Source of the DNA: Nostocales cyanobacterium
GTDB taxonomy: Bacteria; Cyanobacteriota; Cyanobacteriia; Cyanobacteriales; Nostocaceae
Length of the DNA stretch: 63,405 nt
Direction: 5' to 3'
NCBI GenBank assembly: GCA_004292695.1
Contig: RDXV01000006.1
Location: 1 to 63,405 of the forward strand
Positions 55,093-63,405 of the stretch are shown in pieces. A model generated the notes under the pieces. It was not told the origin of the DNA and did not search any database. It worked only from the letters and a program-made list of their open reading frames with translations. Positions within the stretch are counted from its first letter, which is position 1. Each line of letters opens with the position of its first letter. The translations under genes and the position numbers were made by a program.

Positions 55093-55911
55093 ATGCCCCA
55101 CAGTCTCATCCTCAATATCACCCCCCAAACCCCTATCTACCCCAATTTCCTTACCGGTAGACACTACCACGCCTTATTCCTGAATTTAGTAAGTTCTGTA
55201 GATAGAAAATTAGGCGACTACCTCCACGAATCAAACGCAGATAAAGCCTTTACCCTTTCACCCTTACAAATACAAAACAGAAATAAAACCCAATTTAACA
55301 CCCTACAATATAATCATAAAAACCCCATTCCCGCAGGTTCTCCTTGTTGGTGGCGCATATCTTTATTAGATGATAAATTATTTAGTCAACTTACACCTTT
55401 ATGGTTAAATCTTAATCCCCAACATCCTTGGCATTTAGGATCAGCTAATTTATTTATTACCAGCATTCAAGGTACACCCCAATCTTCTCAACCTTGGGCT
55501 AATGTGTGTACATATCCCTTATTATATCAACAAGCTAGTGAAACAGAAAGAATTATTAATTTCATCTTTTCCACACCTGTAGCTTTTCGCCAAGGTGGTT
55601 TTGATAATGTTTTACCTACAAGAGAATCGGTTTTTAATAGTTTGTTAAATCGCTGGAATAAATATAGCGAAATTGAATTAAATAATATACCCTTAGAATC
55701 AATTTATCCTAGTGCTTTTAATATCAGAACTGAAGTTATTAGCAACTATGAAAATAAATTTATCGGTTGTTTGGGTGAAATTAGTTATCGCATTTTAGGG
55801 AATGTGGAAGCAATAAGAATTAAACAAATTAATGCTTTAGCTGATTTTGCTTTATATACAGGTGTTGGGAGAAAAACAACAATGGGAATGGGTATGATCA
55901 GAAGAAAGTAG
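55093..55911 (+). CDS. cas6: CRISPR pre-crRNA endoribonuclease Cas6
   Basis: 272 residues. It opens PHSLILNITPQTPIYPNFLTGR and has a glycine-rich C-terminal loop in YTGVGRKTTMGMGMIRR, characteristic of Cas6 RAMP proteins. It cleaves each repeat to leave an 8-nt 5' handle. It is the only Cas6 seen in the window and is close to the I-D repeats. Array 1 has no Cas6 of its own, so this enzyme or RNase E must process it if it is expressed. Confidence 0.88.
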   Translation: MPHSLILNITPQTPIYPNFLTGRHYHALFLNLVSSVDRKLGDYLHESNADKAFTLSPLQIQNRNKTQFNTLQYNHKNPIPAGSPCWWRISLLDDKLFSQLTPLWLNLNPQHPWHLGSANLFITSIQGTPQSSQPWANVCTYPLLYQQASETERIINFIFSTPVAFRQGGFDNVLPTRESVFNSLLNRWNKYSEIELNNIPLESIYPSAFNIRTEVISNYENKFIGCLGEISYRILGNVEAIRIKQINALADFALYTGVGRKTTMGMGMIRRK

Positions 55912-55933
55912 GTTGGGTTGACGTAAAGGAAAA

Positions 55934-55998
55934 AGATCCCCGACTTCTTTTTTCATCTTGAAAATAAATTATAAATTAACTTCAGAAGTCGGGGATCT
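55934..55998. repeat. REP-like hairpin copy 9
   Basis: A 65-bp element with arms AGATCCCCGACTTCT and AGAAGTCGGGGATCT, between cas6 and cas4. Confidence 0.9.
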
Positions 55999-56027
55999 GA
56001 ATTAACTAACAAATACACTCATAATCT

Positions 56028-56636
56028 ATGCTATCCTCTATCATCTCTCCAGAAGACTACGTTAACATCGCTTCATTAAATCAATATTCCTACTGTCCCC
56101 ATCGCTGTTGGTTGATTCATTGTGCTGGGGAATTTACAGATAATCAATACACTATTGAAGGCACAAGTTTACATGAACGAGTTCACACAATGAGCGCAGA
56201 AAATCGAGATGAAATTTACCAAATTCGGGCTATTTATCTCAAATCTGATCAATATCAATTAATTGGTAAATCGGATTTAATTGAGTTTGAAAATGGCGAT
56301 TATTACCCAATTGAATATAAACGCGGACGCAAGGGAGAATGGGATAATGATGAATTACAAGTTTGCGCTCAGGCTTTGTGTTTGGAGGAAATGACAGGTA
56401 AAAAAATCAATTCTGGTTATATTTATTATGCCCAAACACATCAACGTCAATTAGTAGAAATTACTGAAGAATTACGAGCAAATACTATTGCCACAATTGA
56501 AGCTGTAAAAATGTTGTTGTTTACAGGTGCAATGCCAAAAGCTGTAAAAACAAAACGCTGTGATGGTTGTAGTTTATTTGCTCGATGTTTACCCCAAGCT
56601 GTTGATAAGGTTGAGCGTTATCAAGAAGCAAATTGA
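56028..56636 (+). CDS. cas4: CRISPR-associated exonuclease Cas4
   Basis: 202 residues. It has the RecB-like core with PIEYKRGRKGEWDNDELQVC (PD-(D/E)XK: E-x-K then Q) and iron-sulfur cysteines, one N-terminal in YSYCPHRCW and three C-terminal in RCDGCSLFARC. Cas4 trims prespacers and chooses the PAM side for Cas1-Cas2. It belongs with the downstream cas1-cas2. It is separated from cas6 and cas1 by REP-like copies 9 and 10. Confidence 0.93.
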   Translation: MLSSIISPEDYVNIASLNQYSYCPHRCWLIHCAGEFTDNQYTIEGTSLHERVHTMSAENRDEIYQIRAIYLKSDQYQLIGKSDLIEFENGDYYPIEYKRGRKGEWDNDELQVCAQALCLEEMTGKKINSGYIYYAQTHQRQLVEITEELRANTIATIEAVKMLLFTGAMPKAVKTKRCDGCSLFARCLPQAVDKVERYQEAN

Positions 56637-56642
56637 AAACCC

Positions 56643-56708
56643 AGATCCCCGACTTCTTTTTTAAATTTTGTCAATAAATAATAAATTAATGACAGAAGTC
56701 GGGGATCT
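56643..56708. repeat. REP-like hairpin copy 10
   Basis: A 66-bp element with arms AGATCCCCGACTTCT and AGAAGTCGGGGATCT, between cas4 and cas1. Confidence 0.9.
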
Positions 56709-56734
56709 TATTCACCTATTTAGAGGATTTTATC

Positions 56735-57736
56735 ATGGGTACTCTTTACATTTCACAAGCTGATTCTTTTATCGGTAAGGTTGATGAAAGAATTAATGTT
56801 AAGTTTGAGAAGAAAATCATTATGGATATACCATTTATTAAGTTAGATGGTGTGGTGGTTTTGGGTCGTTCTACGGTTTCCCCTGCGGTGGTTTCTGAGT
56901 TGATGAATCGTCATATTCCTCTATCTTTTATTGATGAAAGAGGTCATTATTTAGGACAGTTACAACCACAAATGTCTGGTAATATTTTTGTGAGAAAAGC
57001 ACAATGGCAAGCGGCAGGAAATACTCCTCAAGCTGTTCATGTAGTGCAAGGTTTTGTTAGGGGTAAGTTAAAAAATTATCGGCAAATTTTAACCAGACAT
57101 CAACGAAAATATGAGGTTGATTTATCGGCTGATGTGACTCGTTTAGAAAATGTGATTGCAGCGATTGATAAAACTGAAAATATTGATTCTTTACGGGGTT
57201 TAGAAGGTGCTGGTAGTGCGGTTTATTTTGGTTGTTTTAATCGCCTAATTCGTAATTCTAATTTTGAATTTACTAAGCGTGTCCGTCGTCCACCTACTGA
57301 TCCGCTAAATTCTTTGTTGAGTTTTGGTTATTCTTTGTTACGTCATGATATCCAAGCTGCGGTAAATATTGTGGGGTTTGATCCTTTTTTGGGATATCTC
57401 CATTATGATCGTTATAATCGTCCTTCTTTAGCTTTGGATTTAATGGAGGAATTTAGACCTTTAGTAGTTGATACAATGGTTTTATCTATTTTGAATAATC
57501 AATTATTAAAACCAGAGGATTTTATTACTGAACCTTTGAGTAATGCTGTTTCTTTGACTCCTGAAGGGAGAAAGATTTTTCTCACTCATTATGAGAAGAA
57601 AAAACAATCAGATTTTAAACATCCGGTGATGGAAAAAAAGTGTACTTATCGAGAGTCTTTTGAGTTGCAAGCTCGGTTGTTATCTAAGTATTTAATGGGT
57701 ATAACTGAAAAGTATACTCCTTTATTTTTGAAGTAG
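56735..57736 (+). CDS. cas1: CRISPR-associated integrase Cas1 (I-D locus)
   Basis: 333 residues. Catalytic Glu in SLRGLEGAGSAVYFG near residue 159, His in GYLHYDRYNRPSLALDL near 227, and the acidic EEFRPLVVDTM segment. It opens GTLYISQADSFIGKVD. All active-site motifs are intact. It differs strongly from the Cas1 at 34297 and fits the Cas4-Cas1-Cas2 order of type I-D. Confidence 0.95.
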   Translation: MGTLYISQADSFIGKVDERINVKFEKKIIMDIPFIKLDGVVVLGRSTVSPAVVSELMNRHIPLSFIDERGHYLGQLQPQMSGNIFVRKAQWQAAGNTPQAVHVVQGFVRGKLKNYRQILTRHQRKYEVDLSADVTRLENVIAAIDKTENIDSLRGLEGAGSAVYFGCFNRLIRNSNFEFTKRVRRPPTDPLNSLLSFGYSLLRHDIQAAVNIVGFDPFLGYLHYDRYNRPSLALDLMEEFRPLVVDTMVLSILNNQLLKPEDFITEPLSNAVSLTPEGRKIFLTHYEKKKQSDFKHPVMEKKCTYRESFELQARLLSKYLMGITEKYTPLFLK

Positions 57737-57817
57737 TTATTTAGGTAACAGTTTTTAGGGAGATGGGGAGAATAACCAATAACTAATGACTAACGACTAA
57801 TGACTAATGACTAATTT

Positions 57818-58090
57818 ATGAATGTTGTTGTTTCTTACGATATTTCTGAGGATAAACGAAGGACTAAAATTCACAACATCCTCAAGTCTTACGGCCAATG
57901 GGTGCAGTATAGTATTTTTGAGTGTGAGTTGACTGATACTGAGTATGCTAAGTTGCGATCGCGTCTTAATAAACTCATTAATTCTGATACTGATAGCATC
58001 CGTTTTTATTTCCTCTGTGCTTGCTGTCACGGTAAGATAGAAAGAATCGGTGGTCAACAACCCCGCGATCATACTGTTTTCTTCGCTTGA
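57818..58090 (+). CDS. cas2: CRISPR-associated endonuclease Cas2 (I-D locus)
   Basis: 90 residues. NVVVSYDISEDKRRTKIHNIL (metal Asp) and WVQYSIFECELTDTEYAKL are diagnostic, and the Cys-containing C-terminus FYFLCACCHGKIERIGGQQ follows. It starts after a run of ACTAATG tandem repeats, so the start codon is close to repeat DNA. The array-2 leader begins directly after its stop codon. Confidence 0.93.
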   Translation: MNVVVSYDISEDKRRTKIHNILKSYGQWVQYSIFECELTDTEYAKLRSRLNKLINSDTDSIRFYFLCACCHGKIERIGGQQPRDHTVFFA

Positions 58091-58317
58091 TGCGCCAGGG
58101 GGTGGGTGTAAAAAATCGGCTTTCTGGAAAATCTTCTGAACTCTTTTCTACACAAGGCTTTACAGGTTTTTTCCCTACCTAACCCCTGGCGCACCTTACA
58201 CAGTAAGGCTTTCAGCGTTTTTTGCTCTTGACACGATCTCTGAAATGGACTATGATAATGAGGCTGGCGCAACTGAACCTTGAAAACCAAATATACCAAG
58301 GGTTTCAAAATGCCGCT
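58091..58317 (+). promoter_or_regulatory. Leader of CRISPR array 2
   Basis: It has a partial inverted repeat, TGCGCCAGGGG (58091) facing CCCCTGGCGCA (58183), with a third copy CTGGCGCA at 58264. It also has direct repeats AAGGCTTTACAGGTTTTTT and AAGGCTTTCAGCGTTTTTT. The promoter should lie near the array. The terminal degenerate repeat at the far end supports the leader on this side. Confidence 0.7.
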
Positions 58318-59609
58318 GTTGAAATTTCATTTACTCCCTATTAGGGATTGAAACACAATTTAAAAAGCCAACAGATTGAGCAGCATTCTGCAAAGTTGAA
58401 ATTTCATTTACTCCCTATTAGGGATTGAAACGAGACTTCCCTTGCAATAATTCATCAAATATCTGAATCGTTGAAATTTCATTTACTCCCTATTAGGGAT
58501 TGAAACCGGATTTCTTGGAATTGCTCTTTTCTATCAAATAGTTGAAATTTCATTTACTCCCTATTAGGGATTGAAACCGGTTTCTTCTTCTCCTTCTAAA
58601 ACAATTCGTATCGTTGAAATTTCATTTACTCCCTATTAGGGATTGAAACATTTTTGCTATCTCCTGATGATAATTCTCAGGAGAGTTGAAATTTCATTTA
58701 CTCCCTATTAGGGATTGAAACATTTTGCTACTTTTTATGGATTATATTTAGCTAATGTTGAAATTTCATTTACTCCCTATTAGGGATTGAAACGAAATAG
58801 CTGCTGGAAGTGCTTCTACTGCTATTAAGTTGAAATTTCATTTACTCCCTATTAGGGATTGAAACATTTGGGCTTGACTATCACAATTACTATTTGATAA
58901 AAGTTGAAATTTCATTTACTCCCTATTAGGGATTGAAACACCTATAGGGGTCGCCTCCAATTTATCGTGGCTGGGGGGTTGAAATTTCATTTACTCCCTA
59001 TTAGGGATTGAAACTTCAAGTCGGTACTGTTGGATTTGGGGCCCTTACGGTTGAAATTTCATTTACTCCCTATTAGGGATTGAAACTTGCAGTTACAGTC
59101 TTACTGTGTTAGTTTTACTTTGTTGAAATTTCATTTACTCCCTATTAGGGATTGAAACGGTATTGGGTCTGGGGGAGGAAGTACAGGAGTAGGTGTTGGT
59201 GTTGAAATTTCATTTACTCCCTATTAGGGATTGAAACATTTGTCAAGCACTTATGATAGATATCAATTTTATGTAGTTGAAATTTCATTTACTCCCTATT
59301 AGGGATTGAAACCGACTTTAAAGGGCAAAGAAGAAAATTGGTAGAGCTAGTTGAAATTTCATTTACTCCCTATTAGGGATTGAAACGTATTTGGTGCGCG
59401 TACACCTAGCGCAAGCGCGGGTTGAAATTTCATTTACTCCCTATTAGGGATTGAAACGGCTGTGGCAGGGCTGAGGTTTGCGATATTCGTTATCCAGAAA
59501 GTTGAAATTTCATTTACTCCCTATTAGGGATTGAAACAGATGGTGACAGATTCTTGTATCTAAAAACATCATGAGTTGAAATTTCATTTACTCCCTATTA
59601 GGGATTGAA
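58318..59609 (+). CRISPR. CRISPR array 2: 18 repeats of 37 bp, 17 spacers
   Basis: The repeat begins GTTGAAATTTCATTTACTCC and ends CTATTAGGGATTGAAAC, with a small TCCCTA-T-TAGGGA palindrome. Repeat starts are 58318, 58395, 58470, 58541, 58613, 58685, 58757, 58829, 58903, 58978, 59050, 59122, 59201, 59276, 59350, 59421, 59501 and 59575. The first 17 copies are identical; the last ends ...GATTGAAGGG and is degenerate, the usual trailer end. Spacers are 34-43 bp. The GAAAC end matches that of array 1, giving handles ATTGAAAC versus ATGGAAAC. Confidence 0.97.
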
Positions 59610-59668
59610 GGGAAAATATAACCCTTCCCACCTCATTTAAAAATTGCATGAGGTAGGCGATCGCCAAC

Positions 59669-60046
59669 CTAAACTTGCTGCAATTTCTGAGCAAGCTCAA
59701 GTCTAGGTAGGGGTTCTAATGGAGTAACCACAGGGGAATAGTGACAGTAGCAAATAACCACAGATTCAAAACCGCCTGATGGAGATGATGGTTCATATTC
59801 TTCCACCCTTGTTACTTCCCAATCTCCTACCCTACTATGGGTACTCGCACCTGGAAATTGAGGATCAATAAATTTTTCGACCGTGTGAAAATCTCTCAAT
59901 CTGTAACCGGGTTGGGGAATTGGTTTTTGAGAACTGTCATAGTGTTCTGCAAGGATATCTGTACAAGCACCAGTATGAGCTAATAACATTTGCTCCCACT
60001 GTTCCGCGCTTGCGTCATCGGCTTTGAAAATAATATACTTACTCAT
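59669..60046 (-). CDS. Hypothetical protein, last gene of the RHH operon
   Basis: 125 residues from ATG at 60046 (MSKYIIFKADDASAEQWEQM). No domain is recognised. It contains a central Gly/Pro/Arg stretch and ends CYCHYSPVVTPLEPL. The longer frame from 60154 overlaps the preceding gene and is not preferred. The start overlaps the end of the 62-residue gene by eight bases, so the two are probably translated together. It converges on the end of array 2. Confidence 0.65.
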   Translation of the reverse strand: MSKYIIFKADDASAEQWEQMLLAHTGACTDILAEHYDSSQKPIPQPGYRLRDFHTVEKFIDPQFPGASTHSRVGDWEVTRVEEYEPSSPSGGFESVVICYCHYSPVVTPLEPLPRLELAQKLQQV

Positions 60047-60227
60047 CTTTATTACCTTCTTGATAATTAGGGAACTGAGTATCGCCCTCAAAAACACAAT
60101 CAAATTTAAGGATTTTAGATTTTGTAGTCTCCACTCGCAGTAGCTTCCATCCATATCTATCTGCTATTTCGCGGCATTTTTTAGGATGGGTTACTGCGTG
60201 TTTTGAGATATTAACATCATTGATCAT
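60039..60227 (-). CDS. Small hypothetical protein in the RHH operon
   Basis: 62 residues (MINDVNISKHAVTHPKKCRE...). Charged, with no recognised motif. It overlaps the next gene by eight bases and begins 48 bp after the stop of the ribbon-helix-helix gene. The tight packing is the main support for it being real. Confidence 0.55.
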   Translation of the reverse strand: MINDVNISKHAVTHPKKCREIADRYGWKLLRVETTKSKILKFDCVFEGDTQFPNYQEGNKDE

Positions 60228-60275
60228 GTTGACTTTTGGTGATTCGCTTGTTTGTTTTAGGCGATCGCAATTTGC

Positions 60276-60443
60276 TTAACTTGCTTTCTGCTCTTGAGGT
60301 TTGTAACTCTGAACTGCTCTTGTAACCAGTCTTTCGACAAGGTTTGAGAGTGTTCTGTCTTCCGAAGAAGCAATATTTTCTAATTCTTCACGCAGTTCAT
60401 GTGAGCAAGTAAATGTAATCTTTGCTTTCTTTGTTTTACCCAT
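60276..60443 (-). CDS. Ribbon-helix-helix (CopG-like) DNA-binding protein
   Basis: 55 residues, start ATG at 60443: KKAKITFTCSHELREELENI then SEDRTLSNLVERLVTRAV. The short beta-strand followed by two helices with an S-N-L turn matches RHH repressors. It probably controls its own operon and the two genes below. It is short and easily missed by length cut-offs. Confidence 0.75.
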   Translation of the reverse strand: MGKTKKAKITFTCSHELREELENIASSEDRTLSNLVERLVTRAVQSYKPQEQKAS

Positions 60444-60663
60444 AGCTTCAAACAATATAGATAACTTTAGATTACATCCTTACCCCCCCAAGACGGTAAA
60501 ACTGGGAAGAATTTAGAAGTAATAGATAGCTTCCGAAGCTATAGATAACATAGCATAATACCCAGGAAAGTAGCAATCTCACGCATCCCAAAAAGTTTTG
60601 TCACAACTGGAAAATGAAAAAACCCAAACCCCACACCCCAAACCCAGTCTCACCTGTAACCTG

Positions 60664-61956
60664 TCACCTATCACCTAAAAACCCCATTTCTTGTAACCCT
60701 TGCAATAACCGTTTCGCCTCCAGTGGATTATCTTTTTCATGTAAATTAATAGCAAACTCAAAAGCAACCATACTATTTTCCACATCACCAACCTTCAACA
60801 AAACCACCCCCAAATTTTGATATGCTTCCGCATAATCAGGATTTAAAAATATCGCCGCATTATAAGCATCAATCGCCTCTAAATATAACCCCATCGCCTT
60901 ACAAACCATACCCAAATTATAATAACCAGTCACAAAACTATCATCAATTTTTAAAGCAGTTTCATAGGCATTTTTCGCCCCTGGTAAATCTCCCGTTGCT
61001 TTTAACAAATTCCCTAAATTATTATAACCACCCAACTTTAACAACGGATAAATAGGTAATTTCACCGCAGCTTGATAATGAGAAATCGCTAAAGGAAAAT
61101 TCTTTAAATGTGTGTAAGCTATACCCAAATGATAATTTAACTCATATAAAATATCATAATTTTCTTCTGCTCTATCATCACTTAAAGTTTTTTGAATCTT
61201 TATTTTTTTAGCATCCTGTAACCACAAAGCAGGGCTTTTTTCAGAATTTTTTGAACTACCAACCAACAAATTTAAACCATGCTCTAATAAATTAATTCCC
61301 TCATTTATTTTCCCCATTTCTACATACAAAGCACCCAACTTACTACAAACATAAGCATCATCAGGGTGAGCAGCATAAAATTCTTCCATACTTGCTGCTG
61401 CTTTAATATATTTATTCTGTTGATTAATAATAGCCTTTTGATAACCAGCGTGCAAAATAGCCACACTTGGTAAATAACCAACTTGCCAATAATTCTCTTT
61501 ATTTAAAATCTCCTGCACACTATCATCAACTAAAGCATGATAAGGACGATCAAACCTAATATCTGGATGATTACGAAATAACCGAGAAACTAAAGAATAA
61601 GGTGATTGAGTTGCACCCACCTCTTGACGCACAAGGTTAATTAATAAATAATCTTCAATTTCAATAACTTCTCTAATTTGTTTCCCTATTCCCGGTGCAA
61701 GAGTTTCATCAGCATCTAACACCAAAACCCAATCACCAGTAACGTATTTTAAAGATTCGTTTCTCGCTGTACTAAAATTATTACACCAAGGAAAATAATG
61801 TACCTTAGCACCAAAATCTTGGGCAATTTGTGGTGTATTGTCTGTTGAACCTGTATCCAGAACTACAATTTCATCTACAACATTTTTTACACTTTCCAAA
61901 CATTTTGGTAAAGCAACTTCTTCATTTTTAACAATCATGCACAAACTTAGTTTCAT
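60664..61956 (-). CDS. GT2 glycosyltransferase with TPR repeats
   Basis: 430 residues. The N-terminal GT2 domain (residues 1-150) has LCMIVKNEEVALPKCLESV, EIVVLDTGSTDNTPQIAQ and the metal-binding DWVLVLDADETL. The C-terminal half contains several TPR motifs (YYNLGMVCKAMGLYLEAIDAYNAAI, AYQNLGVVLLKVGDVENSM). The combination is common in cyanobacteria, probably for glycosylating protein or lipid; the substrate is unknown. The stop lies near ACCTATC/ACCTGTC-type tandem repeats. Confidence 0.88.
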   Translation of the reverse strand: MKLSLCMIVKNEEVALPKCLESVKNVVDEIVVLDTGSTDNTPQIAQDFGAKVHYFPWCNNFSTARNESLKYVTGDWVLVLDADETLAPGIGKQIREVIEIEDYLLINLVRQEVGATQSPYSLVSRLFRNHPDIRFDRPYHALVDDSVQEILNKENYWQVGYLPSVAILHAGYQKAIINQQNKYIKAAASMEEFYAAHPDDAYVCSKLGALYVEMGKINEGINLLEHGLNLLVGSSKNSEKSPALWLQDAKKIKIQKTLSDDRAEENYDILYELNYHLGIAYTHLKNFPLAISHYQAAVKLPIYPLLKLGGYNNLGNLLKATGDLPGAKNAYETALKIDDSFVTGYYNLGMVCKAMGLYLEAIDAYNAAIFLNPDYAEAYQNLGVVLLKVGDVENSMVAFEFAINLHEKDNPLEAKRLLQGLQEMGFLGDR

Positions 61957-61974
61957 GATGCTAATATTAATTAT

Positions 61975-62018
61975 AAATAGGTAATAGGTAATAGGTAATA
62001 GGTAATAGGTAACAGGTA
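61975..62018. repeat. TAGGTAA tandem repeat
   Basis: About six units of a 7-bp TAGGTAA repeat, an STRR. It lies between the GT2-TPR gene start and the chlI stop codon; both genes are on the minus strand. Confidence 0.8.
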
Positions 62019-62084
62019 ATTGGTTGATAGGGAAATATCAAACGGATTACCCAGTCACCAGTCACCAGTCACCAATCACCCTAT

Positions 62085-63203
62085 CTAACGTACACCAGCT
62101 TTGACACCAGTACCATTTTTCTGGGTAGCATCTTCTGGAAGTTCCACACCAAAAACGCGAGCAAAAGCTTTCTCTACCTTATATCCAGAATCAATAGACT
62201 CTAAAGGATCTTTCCGTAGACGGTGACGCAGACATAAAGTAATTACCCGTCGAATATCATCAATGGTAACTTCTGTGCGTCCTTCAAAAGCAGTTAAAGC
62301 CTTAGCAGCGCGGTTAGTAACAATATCACCACGCAAACCATCCACATCTAACTCTGAACAAACTTCAGAAATTTTCACCCGTAGATCATAGTCAAGATTC
62401 ACCTGGGGTAACAATTCTTGAGCTTTAACAATTTTCTCCTGTAAAGCTTCCTGATCCGCTTTGTGTTGTTCCAAATATCCCGCAGGGTTGCGATCAAAAT
62501 CTCCCCGTTGTTCCACAATTTGCACCCGCAAAGCAGGTTCTTTCACCGTGTGGATTTCCGCGTGCATTCCAAAACGGTCTAATAACTGGGGACGCAATTC
62601 ACCTTCTTCTGGGTTTCCTGAACCCACCAACACAAACCGCGCTGGATGACGGATAGAAATACCTTCCCGTTCTACGGTGTTCCAACCACTAGCAGCAGAG
62701 TCTAAAAGAACATCCACCAAGTGATCATCTAACAGGTTCACCTCATCCACATAGAGAATACCCCTGTTTGCCTTAGCTAAAAGACCAGGTTCAAAAGCCT
62801 TCACACCTTCAGACAAAGCCTTTTCAATGTCAATCGTACCGCAAACCCGGTCTTCAGTTGCACCCAATGGTAAATCTACCATTTGTACCTTTTTATGAGC
62901 TACGGGAATTTCTGCCCCTTGTGCAGCTAACTGACGGACTTCATCGCTCATCAAGTCCGGGTCATTGGGGTCACTATTGAAGGGGTCATTGGCAACTACG
63001 GGTATCTCTGGCAACAAATCAGCCAAAGCACGGATAGTAGTAGATTTGCCGGTGCCGCGATCGCCCATGATCATCACACCACCAATTTTAGGATCAATCA
63101 CATTTAACAGCAGAGCCAGTTTCATTTCTTCCTGGCCGACAATAGCAGTAAATGGAAAAACCGCGCGACGCGCACTTGCTGTAGTTTGAGCAGTTGAAGT
63201 CAC
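62085..63203 (-). CDS. chlI: Magnesium chelatase ATPase subunit ChlI
   Basis: 372 residues of the AAA+ family. [18 protein letters not shown] near the N-terminus, Walker A in [14 protein letters not shown], Walker B in [20 protein letters not shown], sensor-1 [19 protein letters not shown], and the C-terminal lid. ChlI with ChlD and ChlH inserts Mg into protoporphyrin IX for chlorophyll. The family length is normal. It is the strongest taxonomic marker in the window. Confidence 0.97.
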   Translation of the reverse strand: MTSTAQTTASARRAVFPFTAIVGQEEMKLALLLNVIDPKIGGVMIMGDRGTGKSTTIRALADLLPEIPVVANDPFNSDPNDPDLMSDEVRQLAAQGAEIPVAHKKVQMVDLPLGATEDRVCGTIDIEKALSEGVKAFEPGLLAKANRGILYVDEVNLLDDHLVDVLLDSAASGWNTVEREGISIRHPARFVLVGSGNPEEGELRPQLLDRFGMHAEIHTVKEPALRVQIVEQRGDFDRNPAGYLEQHKADQEALQEKIVKAQELLPQVNLDYDLRVKISEVCSELDVDGLRGDIVTNRAAKALTAFEGRTEVTIDDIRRVITLCLRHRLRKDPLESIDSGYKVEKAFARVFGVELPEDATQKNGTGVKAGVR

Positions 63204-63312
63204 TAAATTACCTTAACAATACTTTTGTTATTACAATTCTTTATTTTGCCATATCTAGAGATGGTAGGTCAGTTATCAGTTCAACGCTGACTCATATAAG
63301 TTTTTTAAATCT

Positions 63313-63405
63313 GATTTTCACAAAAAAAGTATACGACTATGTTTATTGAGAATACACTGGGTTCATTCTCAATAAACATAGTCGTATACTTTTTTTGTGA
63401 AAATC
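63313..63405. repeat. Perfect 41-bp inverted repeat at the window end
   Basis: Left arm 63313-63353 begins GATTTTCACAAAAAAAGT; right arm 63365-63405 is its exact reverse complement, with an 11-bp loop. The right arm ends exactly at the last base. A natural hairpin is possible, but a fold-back assembly artefact at a contig end is at least as likely. It lies upstream of chlI. Confidence 0.85.

Noticed and set aside
58069-58308. 79-codon frame on the minus strand in the array-2 leader
   Set aside because: It overlaps the cas2 end and leader repeats and shows no motif.

Overview
The window looks like one contig from a filamentous (Nostocales-type) cyanobacterium. The evidence is a ChlI magnesium-chelatase subunit, a Rieske oxygenase of the PaO/Tic55 type, ThiD2-ThiE, a ComFB-like protein, many HIP1 palindromes (GCGATCGC), and long tandem runs of 7-bp repeats such as AACTGAT and ACTAATG between genes. 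No rRNA or tRNA gene was recognised. The left end lies in a G-rich dispersed repeat and the right end is a perfect 41-bp inverted repeat, so both ends may be assembly breaks.

Region 1 (1-33.8 kb) is mostly chromosomal housekeeping and cyanobacterial hypothetical genes. It has a DUF1565 beta-helix exported protein, thiE-thiS, glycosyltransferases, a DUF1517 membrane protein, a Ser/Thr kinase fused to an FGE-sulfatase domain, a Rieske oxygenase, potC, an aminotransferase of the alanine-glyoxylate class, a ComFB-like protein, mnmG, amidase, map and an ADP-ribosylglycohydrolase. Embedded in it are an ATPase + TOPRIM-like pair (23.2-25.1 kb) resembling anti-phage gene pairs, an orphan HicB, and PD-(D/E)XK-type proteins (Rpn-like, Uma2). 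Dispersed repeats, including a MITE-like element near 13.2 kb, fill the gaps.

Region 2 (34.0-46.9 kb) is a type III-B CRISPR-Cas locus. csx18-like, cas1 and cas2 run leftward, divergent from an 8-repeat array. A RAYT transposase with three REP-like hairpins and a kinase-WYL fusion protein follow. The rightward operon is cas10(cmr2)-cmr3-cmr4-cmr5-[cmr6::cmr1 fusion], then a CARF-HEPN ribonuclease. Cas10 lacks the HD domain but keeps the GGDD cyclase motif, so the locus probably works by cyclic-oligoadenylate signalling to the HEPN effector. An inverted repeat between the WYL gene and cas10 shares its half-site with the array leader, suggesting one regulator for both.

Region 3 (49.7-59.6 kb) is a type I-D locus: a divergent WYL-type regulator, a DUF433::PDDEXK fusion, an MNT-type nucleotidyltransferase, then cas3'-csc2-csc1-cas6-cas4-cas1-cas2 and an 18-repeat array. 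The signature gene cas10d (csc3) is missing. Cas3' appears to lack its C-terminus and Csc2 its N-terminus, as if one deletion removed everything between. Interference by this system is therefore probably dead, while crRNA processing and adaptation genes look intact. The two arrays have nearly the same crRNA 5' handle, and the only cas6 seen lies in the I-D locus, so the loci may cooperate.

Region 4 (59.6-63.4 kb) holds a small three-gene operon led by a ribbon-helix-helix protein, a GT2-TPR protein and chlI. Ten copies of a hairpin element, eight of them a uniform 65-66 bp, are concentrated in the CRISPR region and are probably cognate to the RAYT.
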